Below the pieces are notes generated by a model, which ran no database searches, was not told the origin of the DNA, and saw only the letters and a program-made list of their open reading frames with translations. A stretch of 64,000 nucleotides of DNA from assembly GCA_902792515.1 (NCBI GenBank), contig CADAZX010000020.1, positions 1-64,000 of the forward strand, in the 5' to 3' direction. The translations under genes were made by a program, and so were the position numbers. Positions 34,266 through 42,356 of this stretch are shown here, in pieces (within the stretch, counting starts at the first letter, position 1; the number at the start of each line of letters is the position of its first letter). Origin of the DNA: an uncultured Ruminococcus sp. (GTDB lineage: Bacteria; Bacillota; Clostridia; UBA1212).

Positions 34266-35702
34266 ATGAGATCGACTAAAAGAACTGTAAAAACGGTGCT
34301 GGCGCTTGTTATCGCGTCGGTTCTCGTGCTCCTCGCGTTCGGATGCAACACGTACGTTCCTCAGGAGGGCACGCTTCCGGAGAATTACATTCCCCAGCCT
34401 GACGGAAAGATCAAGCTGAACTACTACATCGCGTCGAACGAGTCGCTCAAAAAGGCAATCAACGACTACGTGAGGACGTTCCAGCAGAAGTATCCGGACG
34501 TCACGGTGAAGACCGAGCTTTCGACAAAGAGCAAGGAGCAGGTGGCGGCGGAGATCGCGGCGAAAACGGTTGGCGACGTGCTTTTCCTTTTCGAATCGGA
34601 CGTTTACAACTACGCGGAGACGCAGCACGCGCTGATGAACCTCGACTACTACGTGGAGGCGTACGGCATCGACCTGTCGAACGTTTTTTCGGCGATGATC
34701 GATATGGGCACGGTCAGCGGAAAGCTCTACATGGCGACGTGCAACTACAACCACATCATTTATTACTATAACAAGGACCTCGTCAAGGCGGCCAACCTTA
34801 TCGATCCGGCGGAGCTCCAGGCGATGGGGCAGTGGGACTGGGAAACATTCAAGGAGTACTGCAAGGCACTGACTGTGACAGACGATTCGGCTGACAGGAA
34901 AACGGTCGGCGCGGCGCTCAGACTCGGGTACTCGGCCGAGTACATTCCGTTCCTTGAGGGCTTCGGCGGACAGTGGTTCGACACCGTCGAGAAGAAGGTT
35001 TCGTTCGTTTCGGACGAGAGAGTCTTAAAGGGCGTCACCGAGATGTGCGACTTCGTGAGGAGCAACACGTGCAAGTACTACGCGGTCACACAGAGCGACC
35101 AGGCCGCAAAGCCGGTCAGAAAGTCGCCTTCGCAGGAGACGTTCAGCGACTACAACGACCAGAACCAGGTCTGCTTCAGAGCGGGCGAACACGACAACAT
35201 GGTGACGATCGGAAAAGCCTACGAGCAGGCGGGAATCGACTGGGACGTCGTGGCTGTTCCGGCGCTTCCTACCCACAAGGTGGGAACGGGCTGCAGCGGT
35301 TTCGCGGTGTTCAACGGTACTAAAAACCCGGCTGCCGCGGCTGCTCTCGCGCTCACGATTCTCACCGAAGAGGGCCAGCTTGCGTACCACGGCCAGGAGG
35401 GCGGCGCGATCCCGAACATGAAGTCGCTCGCGTACAACAACGACTACTGGAGAGTTCCGTTCGCCGACAGGAAAGACGACCCCGAAAACGGCAAGAACTA
35501 CGACGCGTTCATTTCGTTCCCGGAGGCTGACACGTACGCGTTTGTCGAGTGCGTTATCCCGCCCGAGGTCGCAAGCATCGTCAAAAAGTACATGCAGAAC
35601 GTTGTGCCGGACGACGTCAACGGCGACAGGTCGGTCGAAAACACGCTGACGCTTATGGAGGCCGAGGCCAACCAGAAGTGGGCGGCGATCTACACGGGCT
35701 GA
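34266..35702 (+). CDS. Extracellular solute-binding lipoprotein, family 1 (sugar type)
   Basis: About 478 residues from ATG 34266; the frame is open further upstream, but that start would precede the promoter. Lipobox AFGC (Cys about 26). The body fits family-1 solute-binding proteins of carbohydrate ABC importers: FQQKYPDVTVKTE, YYYNKDLVKAA, WDWETFKEYCKALT and GCSGFAVFNGTKNPAAA. No permease or ATPase genes adjoin it, so it is an orphan that would depend on a remote transporter or work as a sensor. The ribosome site is weak (AAAGGACGG). The ligand is probably an oligosaccharide. A strong terminator follows. Confidence 0.85.
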   Translation: MRSTKRTVKTVLALVIASVLVLLAFGCNTYVPQEGTLPENYIPQPDGKIKLNYYIASNESLKKAINDYVRTFQQKYPDVTVKTELSTKSKEQVAAEIAAKTVGDVLFLFESDVYNYAETQHALMNLDYYVEAYGIDLSNVFSAMIDMGTVSGKLYMATCNYNHIIYYYNKDLVKAANLIDPAELQAMGQWDWETFKEYCKALTVTDDSADRKTVGAALRLGYSAEYIPFLEGFGGQWFDTVEKKVSFVSDERVLKGVTEMCDFVRSNTCKYYAVTQSDQAAKPVRKSPSQETFSDYNDQNQVCFRAGEHDNMVTIGKAYEQAGIDWDVVAVPALPTHKVGTGCSGFAVFNGTKNPAAAAALALTILTEEGQLAYHGQEGGAIPNMKSLAYNNDYWRVPFADRKDDPENGKNYDAFISFPEADTYAFVECVIPPEVASIVKKYMQNVVPDDVNGDRSVENTLTLMEAEANQKWAAIYTG

Positions 35703-35774
35703 TTGTTTTAGAATCAAAAAGAACGGCTGAAGCCGGCAAAAAAGAACGGCTGAAGCCTTATAAAAAATGAAAGC

Positions 35775-35802
35775 GGCCGCCCGGACGGGCGGCCCATTTT
35801 TT
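35775..35802 (+). terminator. Terminator between the binding protein and the esterase gene
   Basis: GGCCGCCC and GGGCGGCC around a 4-base loop, followed by CATTTTTTAC. The minus side also has a T-rich run, so it may serve both convergent genes. Just upstream AAAAAGAACGGCTGAAGCC occurs twice (35719-35757). Confidence 0.9.
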
Positions 35803-35847
35803 ACTATACTTAGGTAAATTTTTAGTTGTTCATCAACCTTTTCTTGA

Positions 35848-36858
35848 TTATTTCACCTTGTTATAAGCGTCGATGATGAGCTTGCCGTACTCGACGCCGA
35901 GTTGCCACATGGCGTCCGCGTCCCAGTGGGAGATGTCGACGTTTCCGGTGGGCTGTTTTTTATACTCGAGGCCGAGCCCTAAGGAGTCGATGAAGTAGTT
36001 GTTCGGCGAGTCGGCGGCGAACTTCTGCTTGTTTTCGTTGACGTTTTTGTAGAAGGTCCAGTGGTCGGAAATGCCGGCGTCGATGAAGGGAATTCCGCCG
36101 TAGGGGGCGTACTCCTTCAGCCGCTCGCGAAGCGCCGTGGCGACGCCGTTCTGGAGGTCGTAGTACTGCTTGCTTGTTCCCTCGGCAAGCGCTTCGTTTT
36201 CGCCCTGAAGCCAGCAGATCGCCATGATCTCGGGCTCGTAGCCGTTGCTTTTCAGAACGGCGAAGCTCTTTTCGACCATCTCGCAGAGGCGCTCAAAATA
36301 CTCGTCGCCTTCGCGCCAGAACCCCGTGATTGGGATGCCGCCGCGCGCGCACTTAACTATATAGAAGCGCTCGTCCGGGAAGTTTTCGGTCAAATAGTCG
36401 GCGAGTCCGAGCTCGATTCCGAACTGCGTGCCGGTTATCGACATTCCGTAGCGCGTTTTGGGGAAGAGCTTGTCGGAGTCGTTAAGAGCAAGGCGCTTTT
36501 CGGTGTAGTTGGTCGCGTTTTTTTCGCCGGCGTAGTAGAGCGTGCGGACGTTGTTGTAGCCCTTGGAGAGCTCTTTGTACTTTTCCGCGCCGAGATAATC
36601 CTTCAAATATGTGTAAACCGACGCTCCGACCGCGTTGGACTGGCCGGCGATCAGAATGACTTTTGCGACGTTCTGCTTTTCGCGCCTCTCGGGCGGATCC
36701 GTCGGATCTTCGGCAGGCTTCGAGGTTGCTCCGGACGTGTTTGCGGGGTCGCCGCCTGAAGGGGTGATGCGGTCGCATCCGTACATTCCGAGCGTCGCGC
36801 TGAGCAAAAGCACGGCGGCTATTACGAATACAATGATTTTAGAAAAAATCTTTTTCAT
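35848..36858 (-). CDS. SGNH/SASA-type carbohydrate esterase lipoprotein
   Basis: 336 residues. Lipobox GMYGC (Cys about 28), a short Ser/Thr/Asp linker, then a domain related to sialate O-acetylesterase/SASA: the serine nucleophile sits in VILIAGQSNAVGA (about 68-80), block III-like ICWLQGENEA (about 215), and a C-terminal Asp-x-x-His-like NVDISHWDADAMW region supplies the remaining catalytic residues. Expected to remove acyl groups from host or dietary glycans at the cell surface. Adjacent to an orphan sugar-binding lipoprotein on the opposite strand, in keeping with a glycan-use theme; the actual substrate is unknown. Confidence 0.8.
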   Translation of the reverse strand: MKKIFSKIIVFVIAAVLLLSATLGMYGCDRITPSGGDPANTSGATSKPAEDPTDPPERREKQNVAKVILIAGQSNAVGASVYTYLKDYLGAEKYKELSKGYNNVRTLYYAGEKNATNYTEKRLALNDSDKLFPKTRYGMSITGTQFGIELGLADYLTENFPDERFYIVKCARGGIPITGFWREGDEYFERLCEMVEKSFAVLKSNGYEPEIMAICWLQGENEALAEGTSKQYYDLQNGVATALRERLKEYAPYGGIPFIDAGISDHWTFYKNVNENKQKFAADSPNNYFIDSLGLGLEYKKQPTGNVDISHWDADAMWQLGVEYGKLIIDAYNKVK

Positions 36859-36939
36859 GTCTTTACTCCGTAAATGTGTTCAATGTGTCGAAAATGCTCC
36901 TCCGGCAGGCGGGCTTTCCGCGCACCGGGATTTTTCGAT

Positions 36940-36968
36940 ATTTTACCACATTCGCAAACGCATTTGAA
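36940..36968 (-). promoter_or_regulatory. Promoter of the esterase gene
   Basis: Minus-strand TTCAAA (36963-36968), 17 bases, TAAAAT (36940-36945), with the extended -10 TGTGG directly before it. Confidence 0.65.
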
Positions 36969-37031
36969 TACTGAATTTGGGCCGGTCCGGCGGCCGTCCG
37001 GGTCCGCAGAGCGAAGCGCGGCAAAAAGTTG

Positions 37032-37060
37032 GTGAAAACGGGTCGCGGGTGTGGTATAAT
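37032..37060 (+). promoter_or_regulatory. Extended -10 promoter of the aconitase-family gene
   Basis: TATAAT (37055-37060) preceded by GTGTGG; the -35 (GTGAAA, 37032-37037) is weak at 17 bases. Confidence 0.7.
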
Positions 37061-37160
37061 AAAATGCGTTTTGCGTTTTTCGCCGGCTCCGGGACAAAAA
37101 TGTTCACGGCTTCAGGCGCGGAACGCGACTATTTTTAGCTGAAAAGAGGCGGAACCGGAA

Positions 37161-39434
37161 ATGGCCGAACTCATTGCTCACGGAGTTTACCTCAAAAACG
37201 GAATGATCTCGGAGACGCGCACCGGAGGCGGGGACGTTCGGGACGACGCGAAAAAGACGCTCGCGTATCAGATCCTCGACGCCCACAACGCGTACGGCGC
37301 GGACAGGGGCGGACTGCTCGGAATCAGGTTCGATGCGATGGCGTCGCACGACATAACCTACGTCGGAATCATCCAGACGGCGCGGGCCAGCGGCTTGAAG
37401 GAGTTCCCGATTCCGTACGTTCTCACGAACTGCCACAACAGCCTTTGCGCGGTCGGCGGAACGATCAACGAGGACGACCACGTTTTCGGACTGTCGGCGG
37501 CCAAAAGGTACGGCGGCATTTTCGTGCCACCTCACATCGCGGTGATCCACCAGTACATGCGCGAGAAAATGAGCGGGTGCGGCAGAATGATCATCGGCTC
37601 CGACAGCCACACAAGGTACGGCGCGCTCGGAACTCTCGCTGTGGGCGAGGGCGGTCCGGAGCTTGTCAAACAGCTTCTCGGAAGGTACTGGGAGATCAAA
37701 ACGCCGGAGGTTGTTCTTGTCTATTTAAAGGGAAAACCGAGGCACGGCACAGGCCCGCAGGACGTGGCGCTTTCAATCATCAGAGACGTTTTCAAAAACG
37801 GATTCGTCAAGAACAGGATCCTCGAATTCGCTGGACCGGGCGTTCACGAACTCAGCATGGATTTCAGGAACGGTATCGACGTTATGACGACCGAGACCGC
37901 TTGCCTCAGCTCCGTCTGGGTGACCGACGAAAAAACGCGCGAGTACTACAGAATTCACGGCCGCGAGGCTGACTTCAAGAAACTTGAGCCGGGCGACGGA
38001 GCGTATTACGACCGCGCCGTTGTCGTCGACCTGTCGAAGGTTGAGTCGATGATCGCGCTCCCGTTCCACCCCTCGAACGCGTACACCGTTCACGAGTTCC
38101 TCGAAAACGCAGAGGACATTTTAAGGCTGACCGAAAAGGCCGCCGAAGAGCAGTTCGGGAAGCTCGCGGAGGGGTGCGGACTTGTAAATAAATACAGAGC
38201 AGGGCGGTTTTTCGCCGATCAGGGCGTCATCGCGGGCTGCTCGGGCGGAACGTACGAAAACATCATGCGCGCCGCTTCGATATTGAGCGGCGGAAACACG
38301 GGCTCCGGGGAGTACTCTTTGAGCGTTTACCCGGCGAGCCAGCCTGTCAACGCGGCCATAACGGCGAACGGAACGGCGGCGAAGCTTATGAACGCCGGCG
38401 CCGTCATCAAAACCTGCTTCTGCGGACCGTGCTTCGGCGCCGGCGACGTTCCCGCCAACAACGGGTTCTCGATCAGGCACACGACGAGAAACTTCCCGAA
38501 CAGGGAGGGCTCGAGGCCGCAGGACGGCCAGCTCTCGTGGGTCGCGCTTATGGACGCGGCGTCGATAGCGGCGACTTCCGCAAACGGCGGAGTCCTTACT
38601 GCCGCGAACGACGTCGAGTTTTCCGACGACATTCCGGAGTACGTTTTCGACGACAGCGCATACCGCGCGCGCGTTTACGACGGCTTCAAAAAGGCGGCGC
38701 CTGATGTCCCGTTGAAATTCGGTCCGAACATCGCGGACTGGCCGGAAATTCAGCCGCTCAGGGAGAATCTCCTTCTCGAGGTCGCGTCGGTAATAGGCGA
38801 CGAAGTTACGACAACGGACGAACTCATTCCGAGCGGCGAGACGTCGTCGTACAGGTCGAATCCGATAAAGCTCGCAGGCTTCGCACTCTCCAGAAGAGAC
38901 CCCGAATACGCCGCGACAGCGCGGAAAATCAAGGAAAACGGCGGAAAATACGCTTCGGGAGAGAATCCCTCGTTTGGCGAGGGCATTCCCGGAATCGACC
39001 CGTCAAACACGTCGACGGGAAGCGTTGTGGCCGCGAGATGCCCGGGCGACGGCTCGGCGAGAGAACAGGCGGCTTCCTGCCAGAGAGTGCTCGGAGGCGC
39101 CGCGAACATTGCGGAACAGTACGCGACGAAGCGCTACAGAAGCAACCTCATCAACTGGGGAATGATGCCATTCACGGTCGAAAACGGCGGCAGCGGTGCG
39201 GAAGACGACCTTTTCGGAAACGGACCGGACGCGCTCGCCAAGGGTGACAGGATCCTCGTGCGCGGCATCGCGAAAACGCTCTCCGAAGGCGGTAACACTG
39301 CCGAAGCGGAGGTCTACCGCGGAGGTACGTTGATAAAAAGAATCAGCCTGAGCCTCGGGGACCTGTCTTCCGAGGAGCGAGAGATACTGATCGCGGGTTG
39401 CTTAATAAACTTCTACAATAAAACCTTGCAATAA
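37161..39434 (+). CDS. Aconitase-family hydratase (YbhJ-like)
   Basis: 757 residues. Aconitase superfamily: catalytic and substrate segments GSDSHTRYGALGTLAVGEGG (about 145), iron-sulfur cysteines in IAGCSGGTYENI and CFCGPCFGAGD (CxxC, about 420), and a C-terminal swivel domain ending KGDRILVRGI. Length is below AcnA (about 890) and the sequence style fits the poorly characterised YbhJ group. The substrate is not certain: citrate/isocitrate is possible but other 2-hydroxy acids should be considered. No citrate synthase or isocitrate dehydrogenase gene lies nearby. AGAGGCGGA ribosome site. Thirty bases separate it from the cyclophilin lipoprotein gene. Confidence 0.85.
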   Translation: MAELIAHGVYLKNGMISETRTGGGDVRDDAKKTLAYQILDAHNAYGADRGGLLGIRFDAMASHDITYVGIIQTARASGLKEFPIPYVLTNCHNSLCAVGGTINEDDHVFGLSAAKRYGGIFVPPHIAVIHQYMREKMSGCGRMIIGSDSHTRYGALGTLAVGEGGPELVKQLLGRYWEIKTPEVVLVYLKGKPRHGTGPQDVALSIIRDVFKNGFVKNRILEFAGPGVHELSMDFRNGIDVMTTETACLSSVWVTDEKTREYYRIHGREADFKKLEPGDGAYYDRAVVVDLSKVESMIALPFHPSNAYTVHEFLENAEDILRLTEKAAEEQFGKLAEGCGLVNKYRAGRFFADQGVIAGCSGGTYENIMRAASILSGGNTGSGEYSLSVYPASQPVNAAITANGTAAKLMNAGAVIKTCFCGPCFGAGDVPANNGFSIRHTTRNFPNREGSRPQDGQLSWVALMDAASIAATSANGGVLTAANDVEFSDDIPEYVFDDSAYRARVYDGFKKAAPDVPLKFGPNIADWPEIQPLRENLLLEVASVIGDEVTTTDELIPSGETSSYRSNPIKLAGFALSRRDPEYAATARKIKENGGKYASGENPSFGEGIPGIDPSNTSTGSVVAARCPGDGSAREQAASCQRVLGGAANIAEQYATKRYRSNLINWGMMPFTVENGGSGAEDDLFGNGPDALAKGDRILVRGIAKTLSEGGNTAEAEVYRGGTLIKRISLSLGDLSSEEREILIAGCLINFYNKTLQ

Positions 39435-39464
39435 TACCTTGCAATAACGAAAGGACGACAAAAA

Positions 39465-40088
39465 ATGAGAAAAATCACGAAGATACTCGCCGCGTCTCTT
39501 ATGGTCGCGATCGCGGTCTGCGCATTTACGGCGTGCGACAATTCCAAAGGCCCGAAGCCTTCCGAAAATCCGGTTGCGACAATCACCGTGAAAGAATACG
39601 GAACGATCACGGTCGAGCTCTACTACGACGTGGCTCCGAACACTGTCAGAAACTTTATCAGCCTCGCCAACTCGGGCTTTTACGACGGTGTCATTTTCCA
39701 CCGCGTCATCAAGAATTTCATGATCCAGGGCGGCGACCCGACAGGCACCGGTTCAGGCGGACCGGGCTACAAAATCAAGGGCGAGTTCACCGCGAACGGC
39801 TTCGAAAACAACCTTAAGCACACGCGCGGCGTCATCTCCATGGCGAGAGCAAACGGCAGAAACGACTCCGCCGGTTCTCAGTTCTTTATTATGCACGTCG
39901 ACTACCCGTCGCTCGACGGTCAGTACGCGTCGTTCGGCAAGGTGACTTCCGGAATGGATGTCGTGGACAAGATTGCGGCCGTCGCAACCAACCCCGCCAA
40001 CGACAAGCCTCTTACGGACGTGGTGATCGAGAGCATCAGAGTCGATACGAAGGGCTTCGAGTATCCCGCGCCTGACGTGATCAAATAA
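39465..40088 (+). CDS. Cyclophilin-type peptidyl-prolyl isomerase, lipoprotein
   Basis: 207 residues. Lipobox FTAC (Cys about 24) places it outside the membrane. Residues 38-195 are a compact bacterial cyclophilin: VIFHRVIKNFMIQGGDPTGTG (catalytic Arg and Phe/Met in this block), ISMARANG, AGSQFFIMHVD and DGQYASFGKV. It catalyses prolyl isomerisation in exported proteins, fitting a genome with many Pro-rich lipoproteins. The next gene is a cytosolic paralogue (about 60% similar by eye), so a local duplication is likely. The short spacer before it repeats ATACCTTGCAATA twice. Confidence 0.93.
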   Translation: MRKITKILAASLMVAIAVCAFTACDNSKGPKPSENPVATITVKEYGTITVELYYDVAPNTVRNFISLANSGFYDGVIFHRVIKNFMIQGGDPTGTGSGGPGYKIKGEFTANGFENNLKHTRGVISMARANGRNDSAGSQFFIMHVDYPSLDGQYASFGKVTSGMDVVDKIAAVATNPANDKPLTDVVIESIRVDTKGFEYPAPDVIK

Positions 40089-40184
40089 CCGCTCGAATAA
40101 CTCGAATAACGAAATTTGCCTGAATAAAGGGAAAATAATCATACAACCGCGCCTTTTCGAAAAGTGCGGCAAGAAGGAGAAAAA

Positions 40185-40712
40185 ATGAACCCGAAAGTAA
40201 CGATTGAAGTCAAAGACTTCGGCAAAATAGTTGTTGAACTGTACCCCGAGACCGCGCCGAACACGGTCAAGAATTTCGTCTATCTGGCCGGAAAGGGCTA
40301 TTACGACGGCCTGATCTTCCACAGGATCATCAAAGGTTTCATGATCCAGGGCGGCGACCCGACAGGTACCGGAATGGGCGGCCCCGGCTACTCGATCCGC
40401 GGCGAATTCGCGCACAACGGCTTCACGAGAAACACGCTCTCGCACAAAAAAGGCGTCATCTCAATGGCGAGGTCGATGAACCCGGATTCCGCCGGTTCGC
40501 AGTTCTTCATCATGCATGAGGACGGAGACTTCCTGGACGGCCAGTACGCCGCGTTCGGCGAGGTCGTTGAGGGCATTGAGATCGTGAACAAAATCGCCTG
40601 TGTGAAAACGGACCACCGCGACAGACCGTACGACGACGTCGTGATGGAAAAAGTAACGGTCGACACGTTCGGCGAGGTCTACGCCGAGCCGGAGAAGCTG
40701 ATGAGAAGATAA
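40185..40712 (+). CDS. Cyclophilin-type peptidyl-prolyl isomerase, cytosolic
   Basis: 175 residues from ATG 40185, chosen for AAGGAG eight bases upstream over an in-frame GTG at 40164. No signal peptide. Motifs as in the lipoprotein paralogue: LIFHRIIKGFMIQGGDPTGTG, ISMARSMNPDSAGSQFFIMH and DGQYAAFGEV. A cytoplasmic foldase. After the stop codon a 13-base unit (AGATAAAACGTGC) occurs about three times. Confidence 0.93.
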   Translation: MNPKVTIEVKDFGKIVVELYPETAPNTVKNFVYLAGKGYYDGLIFHRIIKGFMIQGGDPTGTGMGGPGYSIRGEFAHNGFTRNTLSHKKGVISMARSMNPDSAGSQFFIMHEDGDFLDGQYAAFGEVVEGIEIVNKIACVKTDHRDRPYDDVVMEKVTVDTFGEVYAEPEKLMRR

Positions 40713-40866
40713 AACGTGCAGATAAAACGTGCAGATAAAACGTGCCGCGAGCGGATTTTCGCTCGTGAATCCTTGCCGGAGCTACCGGCTTGAAGCACGT
40801 TTTTGAGACTTTCCGGAGATTTTTGGTATAAATCCGAAAAAAATCCGGAAAAAATCCCGAAAACCG

Positions 40867-40895
40867 CTTGCGGAAGCGCGGCGGTTGTGGTATAA
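40867..40895 (+). promoter_or_regulatory. Promoter of the rpsF-ssb-rpsR operon
   Basis: TTGCGG (40867-40872), 17 bases, TATAAT (40890-40895) with the extended -10 TTGTGG. Confidence 0.75.
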
Positions 40896-40901
40896 TCCCA
40901 A

Positions 40902-40957
40902 GGTTCCTTGCCCCTGAGTGCGTTCGGGGGCCGACAGTCCATGAGGAGGTGAAAATT
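40902..40957 (+). promoter_or_regulatory. Possible S6:S18 autoregulatory leader of rpsF
   Basis: The leader contains CCCC (40910-40913) that pairs with GGGG across a 13-base loop, and on the 3' side an unpaired CCGA above a short CTTG/CAG lower stem. A CCG bulge beside a hairpin is the hallmark of the S6:S18 binding motif in rpsF mRNAs. The fit is by eye only. Confidence 0.4.
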
Positions 40958-41248
40958 ATGGTTAGATACGAGACTATGTTTATCGTCAATCCTGAAATCG
41001 GCGAAGAGGCCGTCGCGGCGCTCGCAGAGAAGTTTCAGAAGTTGATTGCAGATAACGGCGAGATCGAATCCTTTAATGAGTGGGGTGGCAAGAGAGCCCT
41101 CAGATACCCTATCAACGACATTAAAGAAGGCTGCTATTATCTGTGTCTCTTTAAGGCTGAGCCGACATTCCCGGCTGAGCTCGAGAGAATTTACAGAATC
41201 ACCGACGGTATTCTCAGATTCCTGATCATAAACAAGGACGCTGAGTAA
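40958..41248 (+). CDS. rpsF: Small ribosomal subunit protein bS6
   Basis: 96 residues from ATG 40958, preceded by GAGGAGGT. Complete bS6: YETMFIVNPEIGEE at the N-terminus and EWGGKRALRYPINDIKEGCYYL in the middle, ending with RITDGILRFLIINKD. Binds bS18 and 16S rRNA in the small subunit platform. First gene of the conserved rpsF-ssb-rpsR cluster, with a possible autoregulatory leader. Confidence 0.97.
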   Translation: MVRYETMFIVNPEIGEEAVAALAEKFQKLIADNGEIESFNEWGGKRALRYPINDIKEGCYYLCLFKAEPTFPAELERIYRITDGILRFLIINKDAE

Positions 41249-41368
41249 TCCGGAGCTTTCCGCGTTAGGCCCGTTCAGGGGTTTCGGCGCGGTGCCGTTG
41301 ATTTGAATTGTTTGTTCAAAGTTACAGTTTTAAGAAGGAAAGAATTTTAGAAAGACAGGAGAGATTTT

Positions 41369-41812
41369 ATGAACAAGGTTATACTTATGGGCCGCCTCGC
41401 GCGCGATCCCGAACTCAGATATACGCAGGCAAACAACGTTCCCCAGTGCACGTTCGCTGTGGCCGTGGACAGACCCGGCAAGCAGCCCGACGGAACCACG
41501 AAGGCGGACTTTTTAAATTGTGTTGCATGGCGTTCAACCGCCGAATTTATCAGCAAGTATTTTGCAAAGGGCAACAGGATCCTTCTTTGGGGTTCCGTTC
41601 AGACCAGAGACTACACGGATAAAGACGGCAAAAAAGTTTACGTAACCGAGATCATAGTCGACAACGCCGAGTTCTGCGAGAGCAAATCGGCCGGTTCGGG
41701 TGCTCCTTACACAAACGCACAGCCTGCCGCTAGCGCGGCTCCTGCGGCGGACAGCCAGGCCGGTGACGGCGGCTACTTCGCGCTGGATTCAAATGAATTC
41801 GTTCCGTTCTGA
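41369..41812 (+). CDS. ssb: Single-stranded DNA-binding protein
   Basis: 147 residues. OB fold (1-108): MNKVILMGRLARDPELRYT, FLNCVAWRSTAEFISKYF and ILLWGSVQTRDYTDKDGKK. A Ala/Gly/Pro-rich linker leads to the tail DSNEFVPF. Most SSB tails are strongly acidic and end in DDDIPF or DDDLPF, while this tip keeps the terminal Pro-Phe but has only one acidic residue near it. It protects single-stranded DNA and recruits repair partners through the tip. Central gene of the rpsF-ssb-rpsR cluster; GGAGA ribosome site. Confidence 0.97.
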   Translation: MNKVILMGRLARDPELRYTQANNVPQCTFAVAVDRPGKQPDGTTKADFLNCVAWRSTAEFISKYFAKGNRILLWGSVQTRDYTDKDGKKVYVTEIIVDNAEFCESKSAGSGAPYTNAQPAASAAPAADSQAGDGGYFALDSNEFVPF

Positions 41813-41891
41813 CGCTATTCTTTGAGCCTGATGGTTTACGCCCCCGCGGCATATGCCCGGGAGGGTATGAGAATTTAAGGAGGAAACTGTT

Positions 41892-42167
41892 ATGCCTTTC
41901 GCAAAAAAAGATGGTAAGGGTGCTGACAAGTTTGAAGGCAAGGGCCCGATGAGCAAAAAGCCCAGGAAAAAGGTCTGCCGTTTCTGCGCCGAGAAGGCCT
42001 CTCATATCGACTACAAGGATTTCCAGAAACTCAGAAGCTTCGTTACTGAGAGAGGAAAGATCCTGCCCAGAAGAATGACAGGTACCTGCGCAAAGCACCA
42101 GAGAGAGCTGACGATCGCCGTCAAGCGCGCCAGACACGTTGCGCTGCTTCCGTTCACGGCGGATTGA
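41892..42167 (+). CDS. rpsR: Small ribosomal subunit protein bS18
   Basis: 91 residues with a Lys/Gly-rich N-terminal extension of about 22 residues before the conserved core [42 protein letters not shown] (in pieces) and the C-terminal [13 protein letters not shown]. The three Cys residues in CRFC and GTC are of the zinc-binding C+ form. TAAGGAGG ribosome site. Ends the cluster at a strong terminator. Confidence 0.97.
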   Translation: MPFAKKDGKGADKFEGKGPMSKKPRKKVCRFCAEKASHIDYKDFQKLRSFVTERGKILPRRMTGTCAKHQRELTIAVKRARHVALLPFTAD

Positions 42168-42189
42168 CAAGCATTTGTTTGTATTAATC

Positions 42190-42231
42190 GGACAGCCGCC
42201 CGCGTCTGCGGGCGGCTGTCCTGCTTTTTAC
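42190..42231 (+). terminator. Terminator after rpsR
   Basis: Perfect 14-bp stem GGACAGCCGCCCGC/GCGGGCGGCTGTCC with a 4-base loop, then TGCTTTTTA. Confidence 0.95.
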
Positions 42232-42286
42232 CGTTTTCGGGAAGTTCTTTTCGATCTTTTCGATCCTTATAATAAAAATAAAATAC

Positions 42287-42315
42287 TTTAATGCGCGGCG
42301 CGGATGTGGTATAAT
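42287..42315 (+). promoter_or_regulatory. Extended -10 promoter of gdpP
   Basis: TTTAAT (42287-42292), 17 bases, TATAAT (42310-42315) preceded by GATGTGG. Confidence 0.75.
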
Positions 42316-42356
42316 AATTTCGAGAGTGTCGACTTTCGGGAGGAATCGGAATAAAA

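Larger units (their letters stand above)
36859..37160. other. Divergent promoter region
   Basis: Contains the esterase and hydratase promoters, back to back. No gene or further structure seen. Confidence 0.6.
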